Assembly (NCBI RefSeq): GCF_026626705.1
Contig: NZ_JAPNKC010000001.1
Span: 3,720,001 to 3,784,000 of the forward strand
DNA from: Pyxidicoccus sp. MSG2
Lineage (GTDB): Bacteria > Myxococcota > Myxococcia > Myxococcales > Myxococcaceae
Direction of reading: 5' to 3'
Length of the DNA stretch: 64,000 nucleotides
Part shown: piece after piece, positions 25,916-34,642 of the stretch
Layout of the letters: every line of letters begins with the position of its first letter
How positions within the stretch are numbered: position 1 is the first letter of the stretch
The notes under the pieces: generated by a model
Database searches by the model: none
Seen by the model: the letters and a program-made list of their open reading frames with translations, nothing else
Told to the model about the DNA's origin: nothing
Program-made: the position numbers and the translations under genes

Positions 25916-28900
25916 CTACTGCTGACCCGGCTGCACACACAGCTCGGCGGCCAGCAGCTCGCGCACGCCGTCCCCGTCCAGGTCCGCCAGCAGGCCGGAG
26001 GCCACGGTGTCGGACGCGCCGTCCTGCGAGCGGCCCAGGGCCATGCTCCAGCGCACCGAGAGCTCACCCCGCCGTCCCCAGGACACCACGCCGAGGCCAC
26101 TCTCCCGGCGCACCACCAGATCCCCGAGCTGGTCGCCGTCCAGGTCCCCGGCGGGAGCGAAGGCGTCGTCGTGCTCCAGCGTCCAGCCCCCCACGTCCTC
26201 TCCGCGACGCCATACCGACAGCGGCTCCGGATGGCCGTGGGCCAGGGTGGCCAGCGTGACGCCCTCCTTCCCCTGCACCAGCAGCTCGTCGCGTCCATCA
26301 CCGTCCACGTCGCCCGCGCGCAGCACGCGGTGGTCGGGCTCCAGCGGCCACTCGCCCACGGGCTCCCCGTACGGGATGAACGTCACCGGCTCCAGCATGC
26401 CCTGGACCGGGCGCACCAGCGTAAGGCCATGGTGGCTTCGGACCAGCAGCTCACGGCCTTCGAGGCCCAGGAAGCGGCCCGTCGCGACCACCGACGTCTC
26501 CGGGTCCAGCGGGTCCTCCCCCAGCACGTCCCCGTACGGAATGAAGCCCACCGGCTCCAGCCCCTTGGGTGTGCCCGCCAGCATCGTCCAGCCGGCCTCG
26601 CCGCGCAGCACCGCGTCCGTGCGGCCGTCGCCGTCGTGGTCCGCCACGGCCTCCAGGCGCGCTTCGTGATGCAGCCGGTTGCCGCCCAGCTCTGTCTCGG
26701 GGGGGTACACCGCCAGCGGCTCCAGCCCCGTCTGGCCCAGGCGCAGCAGGCCCAGCGCGCCCTCCTTGCTCGTGAAGAGCAGCTCCACGCGCCCGTCGCC
26801 ATCCACGTCCCCCGTGCCCTCCAGCCGGTCATCGGGGCGCGGCGTCCAGTCCCCCACCGGCAGTTCCCAGGCGTGCGCCTGGCGCAGCCGCTGTGTGCCC
26901 TGGCCGTCGTCTCCGAGCACGGCCAGGCCGCGCCCGTCTCGCAGCACCAGCTCGTCCCGCCCATTGCCGTCCAGGTCCACCGCGGCGAGCAGCTCCTGGG
27001 CCCGCGTCCAATCCCAGCCGCTGTCGACCGCGTGCTCGGCCAGCAGGGCGCGCACCCCCGTCATGCCCTGGGCGTCCACCCGCAGCGAGGCGAGCAACCC
27101 CGAGGACTTCCCGCCGTTGGTGTCCTTGCTCGTGAGTGGGATGGCCCACCAGCACCCGGGGACCCCCCCGCACAGGCGCTCCAGCGGGTTGGCGAGGCCC
27201 CATCCGGCGTGCTTCGAGATGTATGCGATGATGACCGACGGGTCGAAGACCTCGCTCGGTGTCCCATCGGAGAAGGGGAGGTGCGCGGTGGTGCTGAGGA
27301 CGGACAGCTTCACCGTCACGATTGCGTCGTCGATGTAGAGGGCGTCCGCCTTCTTGTCGCCGTTGACGTCGGCGAAGCGGGCGAGCTCTCCCAGGGGGCC
27401 GCCGGTGGCGTGCAGCAGCATGGGGCCGAAGCCGCCCTCCTCGCGGGCCAGCTTCACGTAGACGGCTCCGGGGTCCTGCGCGACGAAGTCCGCGCGCCCG
27501 TCCCCGTTCATGTCCACGAGCGTTGCGTCCCGCTTCTCCCATTCGGGCCAGAACTCGATGGGGGTGGCGAGCATCGGCGCGAAGTGCCCCAGCGTCGTCG
27601 CGGGCTGCCTGTAGAGGACATGACCCCGGATGGCCACCCAGTCCGCCTTCCCGTCGGCGGTGATGTCCGCCAGGTGCACGTAGGGCTCCCAGGGGCCCGC
27701 GTACAGGTAGGGCGTCTTCATCTCGGGGCCAACGTCACCGGAGGCGTTGAGCGCATACGCCCAGACATTCGCTTCGCCCGGGAAGACGAAGTCCGCGCCG
27801 TTGAAGCCGTCCACCTGGGCGAAGTGGGGGCGCCGGTCCCAGCCGGTGTCCGTCCACTTCTTGCGCAGCGTGGGCGGGAAGACGGTGCCGTCTCCCTTGG
27901 AGAGCCCTACATAGAGGGCATCCGTGCCCACCCAGACGAAGTCCGCGCCGTTCTTCCCGTCCACGTCCGCCAATTGCGCGCCCTTCAGCCAGCCGCCGCC
28001 GCCCAGCGGGGTGGCCCTGGGCGCGTCGAAGGTGCCCGTGCCGTTGGACTTCGCCACCCAGAGCTGTGTGTCCGAGATGAAGGCGAAGTCGGCCTTGCCG
28101 TCGCCCGTCATGTCGACCATTTGCGCGTTCGTGTCCCAGCTGGCGCCGGGAGACAGCGGGGTGGGCTTCAGTTGCTGGAACTCACCATTGCCCTTCGCCA
28201 GGGCGACCTGCACGCGGGTGCTCTCCGGGAAGATGAGGTCCACGCCGTTGACGCCGTCGACGTCCGCCACCAGCACCTTCGCACCCGTGCCTCCGGCGGG
28301 GCCGGGGGACAGCAGCGTCACCATCTCCTTCAGGGGGTCCGGCTCGACGACGGTCTTCGCGTAGACGATTTTCGCCATCCACTCATCGAAGCGGTCGGCG
28401 CGGACGATGTAGCTGTCGAACGTCTCGCTGTGGAACTCCGCGATGACGCCAGCGAGCCGGAATGTAGCGCCCTCCATGACGTAGCACGGGCCTCCGGAGT
28501 CTCCCTTGAAGACGGACTGGCCCGCGGAGTTCCTGGGCAGGACGTACTGATACGGGTTCACGGTGCCCACCGTGAGCATGGCCTCCCGCAGCGTTCCAAA
28601 CGTGTCCGCCAGGGTCTTCTGCGAGTAACCCATGCAGCGCAGTGGGGTGCCCAGCGGCACCGGGCCTGCGTAGAGTTGCTGCGCCACCGGCGGCACCACG
28701 ACGTCCTTGACGAGGCGGAGGAGCGCCACGTCCAGCGAGGAATGCGGCATCACCCCGCTGGCATTCACGCCGACCGTTTCGCCGGTAGCAAGGGTGACGG
28801 TGTTGCCCGTCACCTTCTTGATGCAGTGCCTGGCGGTGAGCACCCAGCGCAGGTTGATGAGAGTGCCGGTGCAGTCGTCGATGTTGACCTTCACCACGCG

Positions 28901-29047
28901 CGTGACGATGGGGAACGGGATGTCGGTTCCGTTGAAGATGGGGGCGGTCTGGCTCCCGAGCCCTGCCTCCGGAGAGGAGGGCGGAGGAGAACCGCAGGCC
29001 GTCACGGCGCAGGCCAGCAGGAGGGAGGAGAAGAGTCGGAGGTGCAT
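25916..29047 (-). CDS. Trypsin-like serine protease with FG-GAP/VCBS repeats, lipoprotein
   Basis: The 1043-residue protein has a lipobox (ACAVTAC, Cys18) and an S1 protease domain at about 35-240 with the full triad: His74 (TARHC), Asp106 (SSLDVALL) and Ser184 (GDSGGP). The rest is a chain of FG-GAP/VCBS-like repeats with Asp-rich loops (DVDGVNGVDLIFPE, DMTGDGKADFAFI, DLDGNGRDELVLRDG and at least eight more), which in other proteins form calcium-binding beta-propellers used for adhesion. A conserved IFNGTDIPF stretch may be the activation site. It is likely an outer-membrane-attached protease acting on prey or matrix. A stand-alone gene. Confidence 0.9.
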   Translation of the reverse strand: MHLRLFSSLLLACAVTACGSPPPSSPEAGLGSQTAPIFNGTDIPFPIVTRVVKVNIDDCTGTLINLRWVLTARHCIKKVTGNTVTLATGETVGVNASGVMPHSSLDVALLRLVKDVVVPPVAQQLYAGPVPLGTPLRCMGYSQKTLADTFGTLREAMLTVGTVNPYQYVLPRNSAGQSVFKGDSGGPCYVMEGATFRLAGVIAEFHSETFDSYIVRADRFDEWMAKIVYAKTVVEPDPLKEMVTLLSPGPAGGTGAKVLVADVDGVNGVDLIFPESTRVQVALAKGNGEFQQLKPTPLSPGASWDTNAQMVDMTGDGKADFAFISDTQLWVAKSNGTGTFDAPRATPLGGGGWLKGAQLADVDGKNGADFVWVGTDALYVGLSKGDGTVFPPTLRKKWTDTGWDRRPHFAQVDGFNGADFVFPGEANVWAYALNASGDVGPEMKTPYLYAGPWEPYVHLADITADGKADWVAIRGHVLYRQPATTLGHFAPMLATPIEFWPEWEKRDATLVDMNGDGRADFVAQDPGAVYVKLAREEGGFGPMLLHATGGPLGELARFADVNGDKKADALYIDDAIVTVKLSVLSTTAHLPFSDGTPSEVFDPSVIIAYISKHAGWGLANPLERLCGGVPGCWWAIPLTSKDTNGGKSSGLLASLRVDAQGMTGVRALLAEHAVDSGWDWTRAQELLAAVDLDGNGRDELVLRDGRGLAVLGDDGQGTQRLRQAHAWELPVGDWTPRPDDRLEGTGDVDGDGRVELLFTSKEGALGLLRLGQTGLEPLAVYPPETELGGNRLHHEARLEAVADHDGDGRTDAVLRGEAGWTMLAGTPKGLEPVGFIPYGDVLGEDPLDPETSVVATGRFLGLEGRELLVRSHHGLTLVRPVQGMLEPVTFIPYGEPVGEWPLEPDHRVLRAGDVDGDGRDELLVQGKEGVTLATLAHGHPEPLSVWRRGEDVGGWTLEHDDAFAPAGDLDGDQLGDLVVRRESGLGVVSWGRRGELSVRWSMALGRSQDGASDTVASGLLADLDGDGVRELLAAELCVQPGQQ

Positions 29048-29689
29048 GCAACGGGCTCCCGGAAGGGAAGGGGTGCCCGGTGCCTACTCAACCTTCGTGC
29101 CAGGACTTCTGCCCCCCTGGCGCCGGTGCCGGTGTCACGGCTGGATGCGCGGGTGTCACACGGTCCGCCGGCACTGTCACGGCGGCGCGGCCACGCATGG
29201 AGGGATGGGGTCGAGGAGGGCCGCTGCCTCAAGCCCCGCGCTCGCCTCCTCCGCACCTGCTTCAGGGAGCAGGCAGTTCTGGTTCAGCTCCAACACGTCG
29301 TCATACGCGGCGGAGGAGCCCGGGTTGGACGAGGCGCCCAGGACAGGAGCTTCCCGGTGCCGTCGCACTGCACGGCATGCGGGTCGATGCGGCCCCCTGC
29401 GCTGCACGCGAGCGCCTGGCGCACGGGGGGCCGCGGGCCCCTCCGCGCCGGACTACCGCCGACGCAGCCGCTTCTCGTAGCGCGCGCCCGGCTTGCCCTG
29501 GAAGACCTCGGAGGAGGGCAGCGGTGAGCCCGTGGGGAGGGGCTGGCCTCTACACCAATCGTAAAAACCAAGTGACTCGCCGTCTGCCCTGCTGGCACCA
29601 GGTCCGGTGAAAAAACCAGATTCTAAGAAACTCCGAGCCCGCGCCGCCGACAATCCAGCCAAACACCTTCGGTTTCAGGAGTACCCCGA
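29048..29689. other. 642-bp spacer upstream of the LysM gene
   Basis: No gene is supported. The left part is GC-rich with short frames that look like decayed coding sequence (minus frame around 29210-29340: SSNPGSSAAYDDVLELNQNC), none with start and stop. The last 140 bp are relatively AT-rich and contain AAAAACCA at 29563-29570 and again at 29611-29618, probably the promoter area of the divergent-facing LysM gene. Confidence 0.4.
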
Positions 29690-30622
29690 ATGATCACGTC
29701 CAAGGTCCGGTCCGGAGACACGCTGAGTGGAATCGCTGCCAGGTCCAGCACCGGGGAGAAGCCGGCCTCCAGGAAGTTCGTCGACTACACCGTGAAGAGC
29801 GGTGACACGTTTTCGGGCATCGCGGCGAAACACGACCTCTCGCTGGCCGCATTGAAGAAGCTGAACCCCCAGGTTGAGAACATCAACGTCATCCACCCGG
29901 GCCAGAAGCTGCACGTGAAGGTCGTGAACACGCCCGCGCCCGCGCACGAGTCGAAGCCAGCGCCGAAGCCCCAGCCTGGCAAGAACACCAGCGTGCTCCC
30001 CAAGGGCATCCCGAACACCGAGGGCATGTCTGAGGCGAAGGAGTACGCGCTCTACTCGAAGTACGTGGAGAAGCACGGCGACGCCAAGGCGAAGCAGGAC
30101 CTCGCGGCCGGCAAGCGCGTCATCGTCGGCCTGAGGGTGAACACGCCCTTCACCAAGGACCAGCCCTCCCGCGGCACCTACGACGATCGGCTCGTCGTCA
30201 TGTGGAAGGACAGCAGCGGCAAGCCGCACGTCGAGGAGTTCAAGGCCAACACCGAGCCCAACCGCCGCTGGGCCGATGACCCGAGCCAGAGCACCAAGCC
30301 GGTCGGCCGCCTCGTCGGCAACCAGACCTACCACTACAAGAAGAGCTTCAACGGCAACTTCGGTGGCAACATCCTCTCGCCGGACCTGCGCTACGGGAAC
30401 CCGACCGTGCGCCGCGACACGAACCGCGACCACCGGATCAACTCGAAGGACGACGTGTTCAGCGGCGACTGGGGCGGACAGGCCTACTACTTCCATCGCG
30501 GCGGAACGAACGACACGTACTCCGCCGGCTGCCAGACGATGGACCAGGGCCGCTTCAACAACTTCTGGGCCGCGCTCGGCCCTCAGAAGGAGTTCAGCTA
30601 CGTCCTGGCCCAGGTCGGCTGA
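29690..30622 (+). CDS. LysM-domain protein with SxGC-type hydrolase/transpeptidase-like C-terminus
   Basis: The 310-residue protein has no signal peptide. A truncated LysM half (VRSGDTLSGIAARSS, residues 6-20) precedes a full LysM (YTVKSGDTFSGIAAKHDLSL to GQKLHVKV, 33-82) and a Pro/Lys linker (85-105). The C-terminal part (110-310) is not in a family I can name with certainty; it ends with HRGGTNDTYSAGCQTM, whose H-x-SxGC layout recalls L,D-transpeptidase-like or phage lysis domains. A dockerin-like calcium loop (DTNRDHRINSKDD, near 247) lies just before it. Peptidoglycan binding and remodelling is a reasonable inference. Ribosome site GGAG lies eight bases before the ATG. Confidence 0.78.
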   Translation: MITSKVRSGDTLSGIAARSSTGEKPASRKFVDYTVKSGDTFSGIAAKHDLSLAALKKLNPQVENINVIHPGQKLHVKVVNTPAPAHESKPAPKPQPGKNTSVLPKGIPNTEGMSEAKEYALYSKYVEKHGDAKAKQDLAAGKRVIVGLRVNTPFTKDQPSRGTYDDRLVVMWKDSSGKPHVEEFKANTEPNRRWADDPSQSTKPVGRLVGNQTYHYKKSFNGNFGGNILSPDLRYGNPTVRRDTNRDHRINSKDDVFSGDWGGQAYYFHRGGTNDTYSAGCQTMDQGRFNNFWAALGPQKEFSYVLAQVG

Positions 30623-30646
30623 CGTGGCCTGGCGCAGAGGACGGAT

Positions 30647-30663
30647 GGGGGGTGTAGCCCCCC
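30647..30663 (+). terminator. GC hairpin after the LysM gene
   Basis: GGGGGG (30647-30652) and CCCCCC (30658-30663) form a six-pair stem with loop TGTAG, 25 bp after the stop. No T-run follows, so strength is uncertain. Confidence 0.4.
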
Positions 30664-30760
30664 TGAAGAGCCGGTCAGGCTCCGCGCAAGGTCCTCGACT
30701 CCCGAAGCGATGTGACCCTGGCCGCGGTGGGCGACATGAACCCGGACGGCCACACGTCGG

Positions 30761-31213
30761 CTACTCGTACCAGGTGGGCACGATGCGCCGGACCTCCGGC
30801 AGCGCCGCGAGCTGGCAGAGCTCGTTCCACGCGGTGTCCGTCAGCGCGCCGTGGCGCGAGGTGCAGGCGGCCTCGTGGGTCGGGTAGAGGAACAGCGTCT
30901 CCGTGGCCGTGTCGCAGCCCGCCCGCCCGCCTGACGCCATGGTCGACACCGACGGGGCAATCCGCTTCACCTCGGCGTGCGCGGCGGGTGCGTCCTTCGG
31001 CACGCAGAACTCGACCGCCCCGTCGTTCTGGCAGCCCGTCTCCTGCGTGAAGGCGAGCTTGTGGGTGGGGCAGCCGGCCGTGCCGCGCGTGGCGGCCGTG
31101 TCCGGGGATGCTCGCGACGCCGCGCCAGCGGGGTTGCCGGTGCGAGACGTGCCGCAGGCCAGCAGCGCGAGCAGCACCAGGGACGAGACCACCGACCCGG
31201 AGGGACGACGCAC
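30761..31213 (-). CDS. Small secreted lipoprotein with paired cysteines
   Basis: The 150-residue protein uses a GTG at 31213, with GGAAGG eight bases upstream; the nearer GTG at 31222 abuts the site too closely. The signal VVSSLVLLALLAC gives Cys21. The mature protein has six cysteines (AGCPTHK, TGCQNDG, EFCVPKD, AGCDTAT, AACTSRH, ELCQLAA) and a mixed helical composition. No domain was recognised. It is convergent with the LysM gene and faces away from the methionine operon. Confidence 0.65.
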   Translation of the reverse strand: MRRPSGSVVSSLVLLALLACGTSRTGNPAGAASRASPDTAATRGTAGCPTHKLAFTQETGCQNDGAVEFCVPKDAPAAHAEVKRIAPSVSTMASGGRAGCDTATETLFLYPTHEAACTSRHGALTDTAWNELCQLAALPEVRRIVPTWYE

Positions 31214-31418
31214 GATGACCACCTTCCTTCGAGCGGACGGCCTCCCTCCTACCACGCCCCACGCGGGCGAGCGCTCCTCGGTCCAACGCTCCTGACACCG
31301 GTGTAACGCACCGAGCAGGGTGCACCGCGCAAGTCCACTCGCGAGGTCCTCTCCGTCCGCGGCTCCTGCTGGGGGCTGCCTCGGCGCCACCCGCGTTGGC
31401 GCAAGCATTGCGGTGGAG

Positions 31419-31863
31419 TCAACTCGCGAGCTGACGCCGGGGAACGGCGGCGGCCAGCACCGCCAGGCTCGCCAGCAGCCACGAGGAATCCCCCGGGCCC
31501 GCCGAGCATCCGCCGCCCTCCTCTGGATCCGGGGAAGGCTCCGGCGCCAGTTGGTAGATGAGACTCACCACGCTGGCGGTCGCCGACCACACCTCGGCCA
31601 GCGCGCTGAACGTGAGCATTCCCCTGCTGGGTCCGGGGAAGGGATTGACAGACGCCCGAGACACGTCTATCTGCTGTCTCAGCATCCAGAGCGGCCTCCG
31701 CCTCGCGCGGTGGCCCGACAACCTGGGGTCGGACCTCCAAGGTGTCCAAACGATGCGGCTCGGGGAGAAGAACCTCCACGGGCAATCCAAGAGTCCGAAG
31801 CAGAGGCCACCCCTCAGCTTCGGTGAGAGAGGACCCCCGTGGTTCCATCCACCCGTGCCGCAT
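31419..31863 (-). pseudogene. Frameshifted remnant of a MYXO-CTERM surface protein
   Basis: One minus frame from ATG 31863 reads SSLTEAEGWPLLRTLGLPVE and EVRPQVVGPPREAEAALDAE, then loses sense near 31680; a second frame continues with DVSRASVNPFPGPSRG and ends GGGCSAGPGDSSWLLASLAV before a basic PRRQ tail and stop. The end has the Gly-Cys, hydrophobic helix and Arg pattern of a MYXO-CTERM outer-surface sorting tail. A single frameshift joining both is the simplest reading. The rest of 31214-32108 shows no gene; the last 245 bp upstream of the aspartokinase gene should hold its promoter. Confidence 0.45.
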
Positions 31864-32108
31864 CCCTGAACGCCAGCGCTGACCGCCTCACGTCGTGCCG
31901 TGTCCCGGCCGCGTGCCGGTGTTGCGCCCGAATGCGCCAGCCCGGCGGCCACCGCTAGTCCGCGTCCGCCAGGGCCCCGCCTCCCCCAATTCCTTTCTCT
32001 TGCCGTGGGCGCGCGTGCGCCGCGACGGGCCTTCGTGTGCCCGGAGCGCGGGACGTGTCTGCCTTTGACTGTCTTCAGGGGCCCAAGCGGCCCTCACGAG
32101 GTTCGCAG

Positions 32109-34610
32109 ATGAGCAGCGCTCCCTTCCAGGTGATGAAGTTCGGAGGCTCCTCCGTGGGCTCTCCCCGTCGGCTCCGTCAGGTCGTCGAGCTGATTGGCCG
32201 ACACGCGAAACAGGGGCCCCTCGCCGTCGTCGTCTCGGCGATGGGTGACACCACGGACTGGCTGATTGAAGCGGCGGGGCTCGCCACGAAGGGAGACCTG
32301 GAGGGCGCGCTGACGGTGGTGGCGCGCATCGCCCACCTCGCCAAGACGAACGCCGCCGCGCTGGACCCGGCGCGCTCCACCGCGCTCGCGGCGCGGGTGG
32401 ACACGCTGCTCTCCCCCTTGCAGCAGTTGCTCCAGGGCATCTCCCTCACCCGCGAGTGTTCGGCGCCTTCGCGCGACAGGGTCCTCTCCTTCGGCGAGCT
32501 GGTCTCCGCCACGCTCCTCGCGGATCTGCTGACGGCGTCGGGCACCGAGGCCACCTTCCGCGACGCGCGGCAGTTGCTGGTGACGGATGACCGCTTCGGC
32601 GCGGCGCGGGTGGACGTGGCCCGGACGCGCGAGCGGCTCCAGGCGTCGGTGGCGGGCTGGAGGGCCTCCGTGCCCGTCCTCCCCGGCTTCATCGCCGCGA
32701 CGCCGGACGGGCGCACCACCACGCTGGGGCGCAACGGCTCCGACTACACGGCGGCGCTGGTGGCCCAGGGAATCGACGCGACGGAAGTCACGGTATGGAC
32801 GGACGTGCTGGGCCTGCACACCGCCGACCCGGACCTGGTGAGCGACGCCTACCCCGTCGCGCACCTCACGCACGCAGAGGGGCTGGAGCTCGCCGCCGTG
32901 GGCGTCCGCATGCTGCACCCGCGCACGATGATTCCGCTCATCGAGGCGGGCAGCTCCCTGCGCATCCGCAACACGATGCACCCGGACCACCCGGGCACGC
33001 TCATCGACGCCATCGGCTCGCGGGACGGCCAGCGCCCCACGTGTATCGCCACGCGCGAGGAGCTCGCCCTGCTCGGCATCGAGGTGCGCAAGCTGTCGGA
33101 CCAGTTCCAGCTCGGCGAGCGCGTGCTGGCCGCCCTGCGCGAGGCGGAGGTGACGGTGTGGCTGTCCGCGCAGTCCGCGAATGGCCAGTCGCTTGCCGTC
33201 GTCATTCCCCGCCCGGACGTGCTGCGCGCCCAGGGCGCCCTGGAGAACGAGCTGGCCCAGGAGCTGGCGCGACACGAGGTGGAGCCCCTCGCCATCCGCG
33301 AGCCGGTGACGCTGCTGACCCTGGTGGCCGAAGCGATGGGCCACGGCGTCAACGTCGCCGGGCGCTTCTTCAGCGCGCTGGGCGCGGTGGGCGTCAACGT
33401 GCGGGCGAGCGCCCAGGGCGCCAGCTCGCGCTCCATCTCCTGCGTCGTGGATGCGGCGGACACCGCCATCGCCGTGCGCACCACGCACGCGGCCTTCAAC
33501 CTGGCGCACCAGCAGGTGAGCCTGTTCCTCCTCGGCCGGGGCACCGTGGGCGGCCAGCTGTTGGCGCAGCTGCGCGCGCAGCAGGCCCTGCTCAAGGACA
33601 AGCACGGCATCGCCCTGCGAGTCGTCGGCCTCGCGGACAGCCGGCGGGCGCTCTTCGATGCGGCGGGCCTGCCGCTGGAGGGCCTGGAGGAGCGGCTCGC
33701 ACGTGTGGAGCCGGTGGACCCGGAGACACGCACGCTGGTGCCGTTGCTGGACGAGCTGCGCCGGCTGCCGGTGCCCATCCTCGTGGACTGCACCGCCGCG
33801 AGCGGAGTCGAAGCCCTCTACACGGAGGCGTTCCGTCGCGGCATCCACGTGGTGGGGGCCAACAAGAAGCCGCTGGCGCTGCCGTGGAATGACCGCGAGG
33901 CACTCCTCTCCGAGGCCCGGCGCCACCACGTGGCCTACCACTACGAGACGACGGTGGCGTCCAGCCTGCCGGTCATCGACACGCTGGCGAACCTCGTCCG
34001 CACGGGCGACACGGTGCGCCTCATCACCGCATCGCTGTCCGGCAGCGTGGGCTTCATCTGCAACGAACTGACGGCCGGCGTGCCGCTGTCGGTGGCTGTC
34101 CGCACCGCGAAGGAGCGGGGCTTCACGGAGGCAGACCCACGCGAGGACCTGAGCGGCACGGACGTGGCACGCAAGGCGCTCATCCTCGCCCGGGAGCTGG
34201 GGCTGCCCCTCTCCCTCTCCGACGTGGCGCTGGAGCCGTTCGTCCCCGCCGAGCCTCGGCCTGGCACCACCGTCGACGCGTTCCTCCAGGGGCTGAAGTC
34301 TCAAGACGCGGCGTACGCGGACCGCGTCACGCGCTGCCGTCACGCCGGCACGGTGCTGCGCTACCTGGCGCGCATCGACCCGTCGAAGGTGGGCACCGGC
34401 TCGCCCGTCATCCGCGTGGGCCCCGTCGCCGTGGAGGCCGGCCAGCCCGCGGCGGACCTGCGCGGCTCCGAGTCCTTCGTGTCCTTCACCACCACGCGCC
34501 ACAGCGACTTTCCGCTCACCGTGCGCGGCGCGGGCGCGGGCGGCGCGGTGACGGCCTCCGGCGTGCTGGCCGACATCCTCCGCATCTCCCAGACGCTGCG
34601 TGGCCGCTGA
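32109..34610 (+). CDS. thrA: Bifunctional aspartokinase/homoserine dehydrogenase
   Basis: The 833-residue protein joins an aspartokinase (KFGGSSVGSP from residue 10; NGSDYTAAL near 211) with two ACT-type regulatory domains (about 310-460) and homoserine dehydrogenase (LGRGTVGGQLLAQL near 477, GANKKPLA near 583, SLSGSVGFI near 643). It makes aspartyl phosphate and later reduces aspartate semialdehyde to homoserine, the branch point to Thr and Met. The gene order that follows (metB, metC, metNIQ) suggests it serves methionine, so a MetL-type role is possible and the symbol marks the enzyme family. The ATG at 32109 starts three residues before the conserved region. It heads the methionine locus. 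Confidence 0.93.
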   Translation: MSSAPFQVMKFGGSSVGSPRRLRQVVELIGRHAKQGPLAVVVSAMGDTTDWLIEAAGLATKGDLEGALTVVARIAHLAKTNAAALDPARSTALAARVDTLLSPLQQLLQGISLTRECSAPSRDRVLSFGELVSATLLADLLTASGTEATFRDARQLLVTDDRFGAARVDVARTRERLQASVAGWRASVPVLPGFIAATPDGRTTTLGRNGSDYTAALVAQGIDATEVTVWTDVLGLHTADPDLVSDAYPVAHLTHAEGLELAAVGVRMLHPRTMIPLIEAGSSLRIRNTMHPDHPGTLIDAIGSRDGQRPTCIATREELALLGIEVRKLSDQFQLGERVLAALREAEVTVWLSAQSANGQSLAVVIPRPDVLRAQGALENELAQELARHEVEPLAIREPVTLLTLVAEAMGHGVNVAGRFFSALGAVGVNVRASAQGASSRSISCVVDAADTAIAVRTTHAAFNLAHQQVSLFLLGRGTVGGQLLAQLRAQQALLKDKHGIALRVVGLADSRRALFDAAGLPLEGLEERLARVEPVDPETRTLVPLLDELRRLPVPILVDCTAASGVEALYTEAFRRGIHVVGANKKPLALPWNDREALLSEARRHHVAYHYETTVASSLPVIDTLANLVRTGDTVRLITASLSGSVGFICNELTAGVPLSVAVRTAKERGFTEADPREDLSGTDVARKALILARELGLPLSLSDVALEPFVPAEPRPGTTVDAFLQGLKSQDAAYADRVTRCRHAGTVLRYLARIDPSKVGTGSPVIRVGPVAVEAGQPAADLRGSESFVSFTTTRHSDFPLTVRGAGAGGAVTASGVLADILRISQTLRGR

Positions 34611-34642
34611 CCCTGTCTTCACCGAGAGAAAGAGCCCCTTCC

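Noticed and set aside
25739..29527. A 1260-codon frame antisense to the trypsin/FG-GAP gene
   Set aside because: The minus strand has a signal peptide, catalytic triad and repeats; the plus reading is a GC-bias artefact.
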